Shown one piece after another: positions 1 to 14,500 of a stretch of 64,000 nt of DNA. Made by a program: the position numbers and the translations under genes. Numbering within the stretch: position 1 is the first letter of the stretch; every line of letters begins with the position of its first letter. This stretch comes from Hyperoplus lanceolatus. Taxonomy: Eukaryota; Chordata; Actinopteri; Uranoscopiformes; Ammodytidae. The DNA lies in NCBI GenBank assembly GCA_026929865.2, contig CM049400.1, forward strand, positions 28,133,501 through 28,197,500, given 5' to 3'. A model generated the notes under the pieces. It had not been told where the DNA came from. It saw only the letters and a program-made list of their open reading frames with translations, and did not search any database.

Positions 1-2294
1 TCCGAAGGCCCTTGTAGTGCAAACTGGAGCACCCTTTCCTAAAATTTCCTGCTGGCCTGGTTGAACTGGCTCAGTGGTATAATGAGGTTTTCTCAATTAT
101 CCCGGCGATAAGTCTTTGCTAATCTTTCCAATCAGATTTCCGATGCCTTGGGCTTCTGTTGACCAGCTAACCAGCCGCCTCCCATGGGAGCCCCTTGTTG
201 TGTGTTTAATTTCTATTCCCGTCATTCACTCCTGTGCAGTCTGGTCTCGTCCTTGGGGCTCCAAGGACAGTGGAGCGGATGTCTCCCTTCACGCTGGACT
301 GAACCGTGTTTGCCCTCATCTCCTGTTTTTGAAGATGTTCACCGGAGACGTTCCTGGGCTGTTATTAAGGCTCCGGGCTTGGTTTGTCTCATCAAGTTCA
401 GAACACAAAGACACTGTTCACCGTCCTCGACTGCGAGCCTGGGAATCATGGGAATGCGTGTTGCGTCTGAAGATGGCGGAGCAGTCAGACTGAATCATTT
501 CCATGATGTTTGCCTTTTATTCACGGGCTGAAGGTTTCACAGGAGTTTCTCAAACTCTTTCACCTCAGGAGTATTGTTCAAATCCTTGGGGATAAAGATT
601 CCTGTCAAGCAGTTTCTTCTTTTATAAAAACAAACTGTCTGTCTAGCACAACTTCAATTTGTTATCAGAAAGCTTTGTGAGTTTCAAAACATCTTCAACA
701 CACATTTCAACGGAAATATGTAGCCTGATTTTAATCCAAGTCTAGCGTTCAAAGTGACATTTACAACCTGTTTGGATCCCCCCCCCGTGTCAACTCCTCC
801 TCAGATCTCTCTTTAATTTACCATTTAGCAGACATTTTTTGTTGTGTTCAAAATCACATCTCTCAGCCTTTCAGTTGATGGAATATATCAGTAAGGATCA
901 GTGTGTGCTCTGTCACAAAGTAAAAAGTTGAACATCACCGTTTAAGGACTCCATACATTGCTTATGTCACTGTCACATGTAACCTCCTGCATGACAAATC
1001 TCTTTATACAGACTGTATGTACGCACGCTTCCTTTGTTCTGTCCAGTTCATATCATAAATACCTTGTGCGTTATGACACCCTGTCTGTTCATTGTGCTCC
1101 TTGTATGACCTAAACAGTGTATTTGCACACACCGACTTCAAGAAGGAGCACCTTAAAAACGACTTGTTGAAAAAAAGTTTGAAAAAGAAGAATCGCAGAG
1201 GTTTTCTTTACTGCATTAAAAAAAACACACAGATCTGTTTGTCTCCTGGACGACTGCGGCGCCACGAAGATCACATCAAACAAACAATTGAATTATCTGT
1301 TTTCTTAATGGATGAATTTATGACAATTAACATGACCTCTGCAGAGGCCACATACAATACATGTTATGTAAGTTTTTATGTGGTTTGCATGTTCTCCTCA
1401 GGCCTCTGGGCTGATGATAAATCAGCGCTTCAGTAAACAGGGCACTGGGTTTTATAATCGTGAAAATCCGTACCTAGTACACATTGGTTACGCAACCTGG
1501 ACCTAAGTAAATGTAATCATTTTTTAAGCCACTTTCCTCACCTCTGTGTTTGAAAAAGAAAATAGCACAGAAGGCTCACCAATAGACAAATGATTGACCA
1601 CAAAACACGTAGCTTTCATTTTTATTATTAAGGCTATATAGGCTTTCTATAGGAACCAAGGCAAGTAGCCATACCTGCTAAATACATTCTTGTTATAATT
1701 ACCACTTAGGAATCAATAGGGTGCCATTTAATGAGTCTGAAATCGTTACAAAGCTGGCAAAAGGAAAAGGACCCAGACACAAACAGATTGACAGAGACTG
1801 AGTGGTGAGGTGATTATTTCTTGCAGGAACACGATGCAACAACACTGGTAAAGCTGAAAGACTGTCCAACCTGACGAAAAAATAATTATAGATAAACACA
1901 GGCACAGAGGCAACAGAGGATGTCACCCTGACCGATTGAGTCGTACGTGTACTGGGTGTTGTTTGTTACATGATGGGAAGCAGGTGACAGGGAGCATTGA
2001 TGAGCTGACTGTAGGAAGGTGTGTAGGATAAGCAGTCAGGAGCGTGACAAAGAGAGAGCACATCCACGACAAACACTCACAAGGGGAAACAATGGGGAAC
2101 ACAAGGGACTCCACTAAAGACACAGAAAGGACAGCATGCCAGCAGCATTTTCAGTGACATTGTATTTAATACGTTTTTTTCCTGCAGTGCTCTTCTAATA
2201 CAACATCCTCTTGGACTCACTTGGTTAAAGCTAAGAAGGAAAGATTGTTGTCTTGGTTCAATATTGAAAAAAATCCCTGAGACTTAAGGCATTA
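1..2294. other. Non-coding stretch, nothing recognised
   Basis: Open frames here (for example 116-493 and 184-531 on the plus strand) overlap each other in different frames and show no domain, no biased composition and no consistent splice context. I see no RNA gene or clear transposon. Short C-runs occur near 780. Confidence 0.5.
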
Positions 2295-2343
2295 GATGCA
2301 ACGTTTACTTTATTTAAACTTTAAATAAAGCAAACGTTGCATC
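2295..2343. repeat. Near-perfect 49-bp hairpin
   Basis: Two 23-bp arms (2295-2317 and 2321-2343) are reverse complements with one mismatch, separated by 3 bases. Each arm starts from the outside as GATGCAACGTTT. It directly abuts a transposon fragment related to the one at 6895-7135, so it may be a rearranged end of that element. Confidence 0.75.
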
Positions 2344-2475
2344 GAGGAACTTTTAGATGTTTATGAAACAGTCACATTTTTCCTCTGATGATCATAGATG
2401 ACCTGTTACAGAAAAAACGAGACCATCAGTGAAAAGAATGCAATTTTTTGTATTTCTATTATTAATGCCTTTGCT
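2344..2475 (+). mobile_element. Fragment of a short DNA transposon (same family as 6895-7135)
   Basis: The sequence aligns by eye with the interior of the element at 6895-7135: both have GGAACTTT, then GAAACAGTCACATTTTTCC, then TGATGATCAT, then ACCATCAGTG, in the same order. Its left end is replaced by the 2295-2343 hairpin and its right end is not recognisable. Confidence 0.6.
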
Positions 2476-5400
2476 TTCGTCAGAATCCCCGCCAACTCAG
2501 ACGAAATGATTCACAGCAGCAGGCAGACCAGAACATCCTGTGATACTGAGCGCTACTAAATCAAAGTTTACTTTGCTTCACCATCGTCATATTACCATTA
2601 TTAATCGTACATAGTCACATTGAGATATTACCTCATCGCAATCAATCCTGCGGTCACTTGCTTCCAAAACAAATGCACGCGCCATCTACAATTTTTATCT
2701 GTTTGTAGTGACTACAACATTATTTTTATGGTCATTGTTTCGCTCATGGTTAATGTTAGGGAAATTAAGCGGTCTTTAACCGTAACCACTATCTTTCCAG
2801 ATTGCTTTTGATACCCTAAACTGTACCTCAGATGTGAGTCTGGTTGTGAACTGTGCACTGTTCCGTCAAAGTGCTGCACACTGTGTGCTCATCATCCCAC
2901 CCCGCCCACCCCCCAGTGAGTCTGTTGCTGTAGATCAATGCAGCGCTTCATTCCTTCAGAGAAATGCCTCTGAACATAATTAAGGTGGCAATTACGTTTG
3001 TCACCACAACGTTCGGAGGACAATTTAGTGAACTCAATATCTGTAGGACAAAGGGTTCTGCTTCTTGGTTTTGGAATGAGATGTTATGTTTAGGTATCCA
3101 AATGAGAACAGTTTGAAGTAAGGATCAAAGACAAAAGGTGGAGGAGTGGGCCAAGTTTTGAAATTCACGAGTGAGATAAATGTACGCAGAGTTTTGAGAC
3201 AAAACAACAAGCAATAGTACGACCCTCACAAAGCTGAAAGAACTTCCATTCTGTAGCTGATCCAAATCTTGCGATAAAAAGCACAAAACCTCAGGACCTC
3301 AGACCTACGTAAACAGATATTGTTAAATGTTCTAATGTTGCGTTTTCGACCTCAAACCTACTCAGAAGTAGGCTCATTTTAAACCAACAACAAGGAAGAA
3401 TAATGTAACGTGAACCGGTCTAATCAAGTTATTGGGAAAGATAATAGTGTTACTTTGATAAGAAATCACTCCTTCATCCACAGAAAGAGGAAATATGGGT
3501 GTTTTTTTCTTCTTCTCTCAAAAGATCCCGCAGTACAGTGCTTAATCATAATAGCTCTGCTGAATTGTTCCGACATTTTCATCAAGATGTTCGAGACCGT
3601 TTCCTCCGACTTCAGGTCTGCTTGACCTGCGTAATAACATACAATGGAGTCTGATACCGTCTTGTGCAAGATCCTGGGGCCATTAGAATCACATTAACAC
3701 ATTTCCCTTCACTTTTCATTGCCCTTTGGTTTCCTATTCAATCCACTGCTTTATTAGATCATGTTGAGTTTTGTACTTAGAGCTACATTCAGATATATGT
3801 TTTAGCCATGCAGGCGAAGTGGCTCCACTGATGGCAATTTGTGAGACGGTATCCGCAGACTGAAACTATAAAAGCTATTAGACAGATTGCATTTTTTACA
3901 CACACAACCTACAGTTGACACATCTTTTTGTTTTGGGGATCCCCTGACTTTTAATTTAGTGCCACCTGCTAGTCAAACTATCCAGGGAAATATCTCAACA
4001 TCTCTTACATGGATTGCACTTACCTTTACACACATATTAGTGCCTTCTATAAGATATACTGATAATTTTGGTGATCACATGAAATATCTTTAGCACATTC
4101 GGTGTAGACATTCATTTCTCCCCTGGAGGTGAATTGGAATAATTGTGTGAATCCCCTGACCTTCCATCTAGCAAAGTCAAGTCAAAATTACAATTACTAC
4201 ATAATTTTTTATTTATGACCGAATACTAGCACAACTAATGACATACTCAACAGCCTCAGCTGTCATTTGTGTTCAGTAGAAGCAGATGTTGTGCTAATAG
4301 GCTAAACTAAGAGGGTGAATATGGTTAACATTACCAGATAAACAATTGCATATATTGCATTATCAACCAATATGTTTTTGTAAAACATCAGACAAGCAAA
4401 ATAGGGGTTTGGGAATTGTCAGACAATGTGACTGAAGGAGCACTGAAGCCATCTCGGAGGCTCTTATTGCCTCGACAAAGTACTAAGACACATTCTGTTT
4501 ATTTCCCATTATCCTTTCATTGGTTACACATGTGTCTCATTACCAGTATGCTTAAATCACTGCTGTGTTATTTTTTTTATTTTTTTTTATGGATGCATTG
4601 TTTACAGGAATGGACACACACAGCAGCTGCATAGCTTTTGGCATGTGGATCTTGCTTTCCCTGCTGTAGTCTTGACCTGTGGTACTTGAACGAAAGGGTC
4701 AGCTTGCAAATGTTCATCCATCTCCGATACATCTTTCAGGAAATTGCAGGGCAAATGAAGCCACTAGCAGCTTGAAGCTCTGTCTCAGATGGCTTCAATT
4801 TAAAATGAATCTCAACTGTGGCTTTCAAGTGTGTATTTTTCTATTTAAATAGCACATAAGAAATAGTACAAAGGCCATAGAGACCGAGATGAAATGAGCA
4901 TGCAGAGTGTGTTCATATTCAACACATGACATTCTGTATACACCAAACTGCCATATATACACACATATATACACACATATATACATATATATATATCTAT
5001 ATCTGAAAGGCTTATCTTTTGTCAGAGTATTAAGTTCATAAGGGCATCACCCACGTGGAAAATGTAATTGCTTAATCAGATTTACTGTTCACTAATCTAG
5101 ATTGACTGCCCTCAAGTGGTTCTGATAAACAGTGTGATATATTGGACATGTGCCACTGGGCCCAGCTAATACAGTAGACGGTAAGCCTTAATATCTTCAG
5201 TGTATAGTGCGGACATCTGTTTTGAGGTATGATCACGTTGTTCTCTTTGTGATTAAAGCTACCGTTAGATTTCCTCTGGAAAAGGCTCTGAAACCGCCGC
5301 TGCAGTCAACATCAGTCAAAATGTCGAGGCTGTTGCACACTGTAAATAAAAGATTAAAAAATTGAACAAAAAGACTATTACGTCATCCGAAGAGAAACAA

Positions 5401-6309
5401 GAGACGGTACCTTGATCTTTCAAGCTAAATTGGAGCAAAACATTTTTTTCACAAAAATTCCTCGCAGGTTGTTCCTGATCATGTAAATATTTCGCCCGTG
5501 GACATGAGCCATTTCAGGTTTTGTCCTCAATGTGATCAAACATTCCATGTGAGACATTTGAAAAGGACATGCACGAAGTGCTGATGAGAAAGTTGCTTTC
5601 AATATGAACCGCAAAATGAAGGTTATTTATATGAAGATAGATTATCAGATAGTGGAATTTCCGAAGGCTTGTGAGCGAGCTTTCTCTGCAGACGAGCGTG
5701 CACATGGTGGTTCCTGTGTGCACGTGTGTGTCTTGCAATCAGAGTTTATGGGAAACTCGGATGCATCGACACAACTTATCATCTATCAAGGCTATAGACG
5801 GCAATGTTCTCTCTGCTGTTCCAAACTGGGACCCCATATCATCAACCCTCCAGGGAGAGCATCCAGGCTTCACTCTGATCCCGTTCATTCATTTGGCTCA
5901 GAGGCATCTAGGCTGTGGAGTAAAGACAAAAACAAGATGTCTACACCACAAACCATTCTGTTTGATTATTTAAAGATTCTTTCAGTCTCCCTCTCTACGC
6001 TCTTTTATTGGTTTGCTCTTCTGAGACTGTTTGTGGGGCAAACTGCTGCCTACGACTAAGCAACAAGCATGCATTTTTGGGCAATCTTTTTGAAGAAAGG
6101 AGGGGATTCATTTTAATTAGAAGGTGCATAAATGTCTTCCTAACTTTAAGCCTATATGCGTGTATGTCTGATACTTAGACGTAAGTAGAAAACTAGACGG
6201 TGCATCACAGAATAACTCGGACGTTGTTTACATTCTCTTAGTCACTATCTTTAGGAAACACATGGCTCCACACCATTATGGTACAGACACAAATGCACAC
6301 ACCCCTCCC

Positions 6310-6340
<31 letters not shown>

Positions 6341-6890
6341 TGGTGTGTCATTGTGTATGCTGGCCCCAATGCACACCACTGTTTCTTTCATTTCACTTTT
6401 AATTTCAACAGACGCAGGAAGTAAAATTCTCATTTTTTTCTTTCTGCTAGCCTCAAAAGACTGAACAACTGCTGCCAGTAAGTTAATTTAAGGCTCAATC
6501 TACATGTTCAGATGTTGGCTAAACATGGAGTCCAATCTCTGTCTCTGTCCCTCTCTCTAGAGACATACATCGACTTCTTGCTTGAAGTCGCCAGTGGAAA
6601 CAGTTCAGAGGAAACCCATAAAAGTATGGCCACACGCTAGAGCAAAACAAAAAAGTAACCCCAAAAAGCATGGGTCAATGGATTTATGATTATTTTCCTT
6701 TAAGATAACATTGTATGTCATAACTCAGTAAGTGGGCCTTTGACAATTTTCCAAGAAGCCAAGAAGCGGAAATAAATGCCTTGGTACTGTAATGAGCACT
6801 AACATGTTGAAAACGAACATTGCAAACGCGTACCAATGTAAAAAAGTATGTGACCTGTCACCATTAAAAAAAATGGAATTGTTTGTCAGC
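2476..6890. other. Non-coding stretch, nothing recognised
   Basis: There is no supported gene. It holds an alternating CACATATATA-type tract near 4955-5000 and a CA microsatellite at about 6308-6337. The longest frame (5604-6059, plus) has no domain and no clear codon signal. Confidence 0.5.
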
Positions 6891-6894
6891 TTAA

Positions 6895-7135
6895 AGGCGC
6901 CTGAAGGAACTTTAAAATATTTCTGAAACAGTCACATTTTTCCAATGATGATCATTACATGTAACAGCAAACGAAACCATCAGTGCAAAGAATGCTATTT
7001 TGATATTGTTTTTCGTAATACCTTTGTCATGGGTACACTCACCCAGGAACTACAGCTGGTTTAGTAAAAACACTACCGCTTTTGTCCAAACGGGGTGCAA
7101 GAATTTACACAAACTGAAAGTTCCTCGGCGCACCT
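6895..7135. mobile_element. 241-bp inverted-repeat MITE with TTAA target duplication
   Basis: The ends are inverted copies: AGGCGCCTGAAGGAACTTT on the left and, reverse-complemented, AGGTGCGCCGAGGAACTTT on the right. TTAA flanks both sides (6891-6894 and 7136-7139), the duplication typical of piggyBac-type transposition. It has no coding capacity. A diverged relative lies at 2344-2475. Confidence 0.7.
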
Positions 7136-7139
7136 TTAA

Positions 7140-10100
7140 GCTTCCGCTATTCCAACTCTAATTCTTTGAATTCAACACTGGATAACTTAAAAATAAAATT
7201 CAAACAAATAAATGAACCTCTTTCACAGTATGAACACTTTATAACAGTTTTAATTTCAGTGTTTTACATTATTAAAAAGGTGCTGGTGACTTAACCGTCC
7301 CTTTGATGCCTTGTTGAGAGAGTTGAAGGGCAAATATAAATAGATGTGTCTGAGTTTGGGGCGACCTTGCTGATAATGACACACAGAGCACTCCAGCTTG
7401 GCCTTTTACCCAATTACAATCCTCCTTGACATGTGTTCCTTGCTCTTACTGTATTGTGTGTGATTTACTCACTGTGTGGTCTAGTGCCTGCCATTCATGC
7501 TGGCTGATGTAAATATTGGACTGCTTCTTGTATGTTTATCCCTACGGTGCATGCATGTGAGTGTTTATACGTATACACACGAGATTGAGCTCATTTGGAA
7601 CAGAAGGATGTTTTCAGAAGATGGAGTCCAATGTGGAGTTGTAGACTTCTTTGTTGATGAAATGCTAATGGGATGTGGAAATCAAGAATTTTACTAAGGT
7701 AGGATTTTTTTGGTCCAGTGGTCAGAGAGGTCAAGAGATGTTATTGCCAAACAAACAAGCACACCAATTCTGGATGACTCTGCAAAGTCTTGGATTACAT
7801 TTATTGACACTAATTTAAATTCTTATGTTCTACAACATCTGGACGTAACACTTTTGGTATGGTCAGATTAATATTGTGGTTTAGGAACATAAATTAGATT
7901 AGGTTAGTGGTAGGCAAAACTCTCGGTTAAATTCGGGGATTTTTATTTTTATTTATTTTTTTACAATTGATAAAAATGTAAGATTGACCGATGTTGTGTG
8001 ACAGAACGAGAGTCTACTGCATTAGAGTCAGATGGACTACACATCCATCCAACACCTCAACCACCACTCCCTTACAACCTGCCTCGCTTCGTAAACGACA
8101 CACTGCCTACCAAGATTGGCGCTATTGGCGCTAAAAGGTCACATATCGTAGTTTGAATGTCTTCACTAACAGCACTCTGTCTTATGATAATGTCTTAGGG
8201 CAAAACATCCGATGCGACACTTGACACTTTTGTCCAAAGTGACATAAAATAAGAGCACTCAAAGGGAAGGAAAGAAAAAAAAACATGCACTCTTAGAATT
8301 TGAACCTTCAAACCAGTGGTGAAAAAAAAAAAGAAAAATACAACCGCCAAGCTAAAGCCACCACAGATACACGTTAAAGTCAACGTTAATGTTCCTTATG
8401 TTGCAGCTCCTCCAATGATTGTAACATTAAAGTCTCGTTAAAATGTCTGTTCTTGTTTGAATTGTGGCTTTTTTATGAAGAACATAATAAAGGAATGGGG
8501 TAAATGTATGTATTATTTTATTTATTATTTGAGTGGTATCAATTTTCTCCTCCACAAAAGTGAAACATTGCTTTCTTTCTAGAACCTTTTGAAGCATCCC
8601 TTTTGAAGTTTATTACGCCGTTGGTGAAGGTGTGACAGGGATGTTTTTTCTTTGTTGAAAAGTGTTTCATCCTATAATTCAAGGCTGTGGGGATCAATGT
8701 CCTTCTTGTCTCACTTCTTCTCACTTTGTTGTCTACTAAAAGAACAAAGTATGTGTATAAGTGGCAAGCTGTTTCGAAATTTCACTATTTCAAGCCATAT
8801 GGTGTTGTCACAAACACTGTGTTTATGTTTTTTCTCCAGTCTTTGGTTTTTCCCTTTATAAGCTAAAGAAAAAAGAAATCATTCACAGGGGAAGTTTTCC
8901 CCATTTGCTCTCTGTACATCTGTTCAGTACGTGAGCACATGTTCAGCAGCACATGGTCTAAAAAGCACCCAGCGGGCCTTTGCTTGGTGATGAATTGTTT
9001 AATTTCACATGCTCAGCTGTTCAATCTATTTTATATTTAGAAGTTGAGGTTATACATGTCCCAGATCTGTCCCTAAAAGTCCTTTCTACATATTTCTTTG
9101 ATTAGATTGCACCCAGTACAATGGTCAGCCCATAATGACCAATCATGGTAAAACAGCGGCACAAGACCAATACGTGTTAAACTACCGATGTATACAAAGG
9201 CAATTGTTTTTCCGGCACAGAAAACAAAGCAGAAGCGTGGATTGTGTGGAATTGTAAACATGTTGGCGAGAGGTCGACTGGTCTCAGGCTGGTCACAGTG
9301 AATGGGAAAGAGGCCACTCTAACCCCGCTGACTCTGCTTTCCGTAAAGGATGACCCACAGATCCGGTTCACAGGGGAAACTGCTCAGTATTCACACCCCA
9401 CACACATCCTCAGAGGACAAGACCCGACCACCACCACCCCTCCACACACATACACAAAAGTCAAAGAAATTTCCAAGAAATCGTCTTTTTTAGGAGGAAT
9501 AAGCTATGGGATAACAAAATACTATAGAAACTGCAGCCAGACTAAAAGCTCTATTAGGCTCTTGTTTGATAGGCCATTCTTTGATCCAAATGCTAAATTC
9601 AGTATGCTATCATGACGCTAACATTCAGCAAATGTAATGTTCACCAGTGTGTTAGCATGCTAGAAATGTAGCGCTAAAGACTCACTAGAACAAATGCTGG
9701 TGGTAATATCGTTAGTCAAAGTAATACAAAAAAAAAATGTTGATCTGATGATTGAGTTAGAATACAATAAACCCCAAGGAGAACATGAATGTCCATGCAA
9801 TAGTTGGCATTTCCATGCATGCCTAACCCATGCTTTATCATATTCCTATCATATTAAAAACTAAGTTGTGAATAACTTAAGCTGATCAAATTGATTTCTC
9901 TCCGAGGCAAGATATATCCATATTATTCAAAAGGTGTTACATTGTATGTGATGGGGAACTAAAAATACTATTTGATAGTTGCACAGTGTCTATTTTTAAA
10001 CTTTCACATCCTTTATGTCTGCCAGCTGGAGACATCGACTTGGCCTGAGTCAGCTGACAAGCTTGAATCAACATTCTGTCCGTTTTTTGTCCTGCTTTTT

Positions 10101-11090
10101 AAACATAAAGAGACCATTCCACTTACTTCCACTACGATGGTGCATCGTTAAACAGTTTAGAAGTAGATAGCGTCAAGAGAGCAAAATGCAAGACACACTT
10201 TTAGCTCTCTGAGTCGAGACAACATTTTGTTTTCTCCAGATAACCACAAAAAAGTCCATTGAGCCACACACCATTATGTCAGCCCACTTCACTGTTATTG
10301 CTTTGTGTCACGCCTCGGGACTCGGCTATCACAATGAAGGACTTTTGGGATCACTGGTCAAGTTTCTTCTTTTGTTTTGCCATTTTGATCAGCAGCAGCT
10401 TGGCTTACTGCTGGCCCGGTAGTCATTTCAATGATTGCCAGGAGAGTTTGAAATTGTCTCCATCAGTCTTTCTCACCAAAGTTGGAGTCCAATCTTTGCC
10501 AAACCGATTCCGGTAGCTTGTGAGTCATGGAGGGCATTTGGTCCCTTGACATTGTGTTGCTGTGAATTCCCAAAAAAACGAGTATAAAATGCTGGTGAAA
10601 TGCACTTCAAGCCAATTGGTATGCTCTGTGAGGTCGCGTAATGTTCTTGATCTTGTGGGAGAGCTTATTTTGGACTGCTGAATTTCCATTTGGTGCGGCT
10701 AAATCTTTATCAGTAAGTAAGTACAGAACTGAATGGTTTTAGATTATTTGCCTTTTTGTTGTGACTAATATACGGTCTGTATCTGTGAATACATTTCATA
10801 ACGTCTTTCCGTGCATGGCTTAAGTGACTCAAAACGGCAATAAAAACAACTCATCTAAACATTGCATCATGGAGTTAGGCCAGAGACATGATCGGACTGT
10901 ATGGTAAATCCATGTAGACCCTTGAGATGGATGTGCCACTTCTTTTTACTTAAGTGGAATCATGGTTTAAATAAATAGATTTGAAGCCCTTGACTTTGAG
11001 CAACAGACCCCAAGAAGTGATGTCATCATATCAGGCTACCGGACTCTGTTTTTTCTCTCTATACATTAACACTGCACATGCAACATGCAG
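7140..11090. other. Non-coding stretch, nothing recognised
   Basis: No gene could be supported. A frame at 10259-10516 contains a methionine at about 10334 followed by a hydrophobic run, but there is no splice context or second exon to support it. Confidence 0.45.
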
Positions 11091-11102
11091 AATCTATTTT
11101 CT

Positions 11103-11277
11103 GGGCGCTCCGGTGGCGTGTGGATAGAGCGCATACTATATTGGCTCCGGCCTTCGTTGCAGTGGTCGCGGGCTCAAATCTGACCCATGGACCTTTACTG
11201 CAGGTCATCCCCCCTCTCTCTCTGTATCCCCATTTCAACTCTGTACTATCTAATAAATCTTGAAAATGCCAAAAAAT
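11103..11277 (+). mobile_element. tRNA-derived SINE with 12-bp target-site duplication
   Basis: The head resembles a degenerate tRNA (GGATAGAGC as a box-A remnant, GGTCGCGGGCTCAAATC as a box-B remnant). It is followed by a pyrimidine-rich body and a short A-rich tail typical of teleost SINEs. The 12-mer AATCTATTTTCT occurs directly before (11091-11102) and after (11278-11289), which defines the insertion precisely. Confidence 0.8.
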
Positions 11278-11289
11278 AATCTATTTTCT

Positions 11290-11524
11290 TTTTCTTTTGC
11301 AAACTGAGCTGGCAAATTAATGTATTTATTTTGTCTTGTTTGTCTGCCACGTGCAATGCTGGTAAGTGCTGAAGGGTGTCAACTCTTTCAGATAAAAGTC
11401 ATCACACTTACCATGTGTTACAGAGTGAGCTGCTGCATTAGGACAACGCCAGTCACATATGACCAGCTCCATAGTGTTGACTGAAGTGTCTGGACTGGAC
11501 ACTGAGCCGCCGTCCGTGTGTGTG

Positions 11525-11562
<38 letters not shown>

Positions 11563-14500
11563 TCTCCCTCTCCTGTTTTCTCTCAGGGTCCTGCAGAGGA
11601 TGTCATAAGGGCTTCTGCTGATAAGAGACTTATTTTTTAAGGGGGGCACGGGGGACGGGTTTGGTTTGCCCAGTCAGCTTGCGTCTGGTCTAATCTCTGC
11701 TCAGTATTAGCAGTTTGAAATGTGGTGTTGGTTTAACATCAGATTGTTGACATTGAGTGTGAGCATGATGTATACCACAATGAAGATTTATGTCATGCAA
11801 ATAGACATGCTATGGATACATTTAAACAAAGCTTTCAAAGCATACAACCTGAGCTGATAATCTTTATTCATGGATGCAAACACACGTCACTGCCCTCAGC
11901 CACCTCTTTACAACCAGGAAATGTCACGGCCATTGATTGAGCATGGAAAATGTTCCTTTTTAGAACTTAAACATTCAGTCTAATGCACATTCAGTAATGC
12001 ATTCTATTATTGAGCTGTCCAAAACAATAATCAAGTCTAATTAAAAAAAATAAATATATACAGTAAATGCATTTCAAAACAATCACTGTTGGCACTAATA
12101 GTCTCTCCCTGTGCCTATCATGCCGACACAGGCGGCTTGGCACAACACAGCTCAAATGGAGTGGCTCCTATTCTTGTCTCAGCTGACAGGACGTGTTTCC
12201 TCAGGAGGCCACTTATCATGTTTGTCTCGACATTCCAGACCCGACCATACAACGTGACAAGGAGGCACAACTGAGCTGGCAGTAAATGTCTCCACTGCAC
12301 CTGTATTTCTACAGACTCATTGATTCAACCAAACTACACAACTTTTATGTGACTGCTTTACTGTCTCAGAATTGTTCTTGAGAGACCGACTTTAAAAACA
12401 AATTAAAATAGCACTCTGGCAACTGCACTACCATGAAATGTTGTATGGAATTTTCAAGAGAGAGACAAAATACTGAACAAACAAAATGCAATTATTTTTT
12501 TTCAAGTCTATCATTGCATATCTGTTTTCTTTCTGATTATAGGCTTTAAGGTTTAGTTTAGTTAAGTGCATTAGTTAAGTTATGAAAAAATCCTTAATCT
12601 CACAGAGAAAAGATGCTTTGCACTAGATTATAGCAGTTAGCTAATTTCCGTCTTCATGCCTTCATCTGGTTTCCCAAGTGATTTCCACATTATATAAACT
12701 CTTATAACATCAGGTTTGATGATGATATTGGCCCCTTATGTTGCTGCAATTTTTGTGATCTATAACGGGGTGAGTATGAGGCAACTACAATTTGACATTT
12801 GTATATATAACAGAACTTGGGCTGTAAAGTTGACACGCTTAGCAGTGACTTCCTTCCTCCTTTTAACATAAAACCTCCACTTGTCTGTCCCATGAAGTTT
12901 CGGCTCTCGAGAATCTTCGTGGACACTTTGGAAAGTAATTTTTTATACAAATAATAGGGCCATTGGCTAAGTATGACACTTTAAACACTACCAAAAACTA
13001 TTTTCTCAATCATCACGGTATTAAGCGTGTTTCTTTTTAGCTGCCCCACCTCGATGCCAGTGAATAAAAATTTGGTTGGGTTTGGTGAGAACCACAATTG
13101 TTGATTGTGATTGCTTTCGTTTATTTAAAAATAAAAATATAGAATAATAATGTTAAGAAATTACATAAGCTAATGTGGCAACCACAATCCTATAAAGCTC
13201 TTTTTTTAAAACGTAAATTGGTGTTGTATCGCTTTAGGAATAAAAAGTGGCTCATCATTACTGAAGGAGGAAACTGCATACCACTAGCGACCTTTCTAGT
13301 CCAAATTAAGTGAGTAACTATTTGACATTAAAAAAAAATCAAATTATTTTATACCTGCTGTTTTTCTTCCATCGCTCCATTCCGAGACATTGAGACAGAG
13401 GAACATTTTAATGAACTCCACTGAAATTCCAGAACCATCCCATAATGTAACAGCTGCTACTATGAGGCAGTTTTGAGAGCAAATTTAGAAAACTATACAA
13501 TTTTCAGCAGGGGCTCATTGCACTGGAGAAAAGTGCCATTTTACATTGCCTTGACTTGAATGAAGTAATAACTGTTATTTAGCACATCTGTACACGAATA
13601 CGGACAAACTGACAAGCGGTAATGAAGCTTGGATATATGTGTGCAGGAGCTTAGGGGGTCAAGTTAAAACAACATGAAAGCCATTCTTGAGGATTACATG
13701 GAGTGCCCTCGCCCCACTACACTTTTAACATGCGTACAGGCAACATGATCACATGGCAGCACTTTTTTTTATTTTTTTTTTCCATTTTTTACGTGGGACA
13801 CCTAATCCATACTAACTCAGTTTTAATTGAACTGCAGCACTCAGTGAGAGGACATTTCCACCTATCAAGCACAGTGATAATTGAATGGGTGCACTGTGAC
13901 CCACGCATCACCCCGCTGACATGCAATCTTGGTCTGGTTGATATTACCAGCAGTGTTTTTTTTACTGTTTGTTAGCATTTGTTGCTACAGTTCCCCTCAG
14001 GCAACAGCTTCATGTCTCTCTTTCATATCCTGAATCCCGTCACCGAATGTTGTAAAGGACAGCAAATATTGATCCTTTTTCTGTGGTACATGGCGGCATC
14101 GCGTCTCAAACAGGTCTTTGTTTCTGATAAGGTGGCTTCAGTGGAAAAGGTCAACAAACTCTTTTTTCAAAAGAGCAACAGATAAGACAATCTCATACCT
14201 GAGGTTGTCTTAAGCCCCAGACCTGACATATAATAAAAACTTATACAACCAGTTAGATGTATGAAGCCGCTGACTCAGTTCGAAAAAAAAAAGGGACTTA
14301 ATGAGGACTCCATGCTTAACCATTCTCACTTTCTGAAAGTGAACCCCAAAGGGCAACTGTGTGAATTATGTTATTAAACTTTAAAAATATATGTAATTTG
14401 GTATTGAAAGTAAATCTGTCATCTCCTAAGTTACTATAGAAATTATTATTTAAAAAGTAAACTGACTTTGTACAGTAGGTCCATATTTGTTGAGTCTCTT

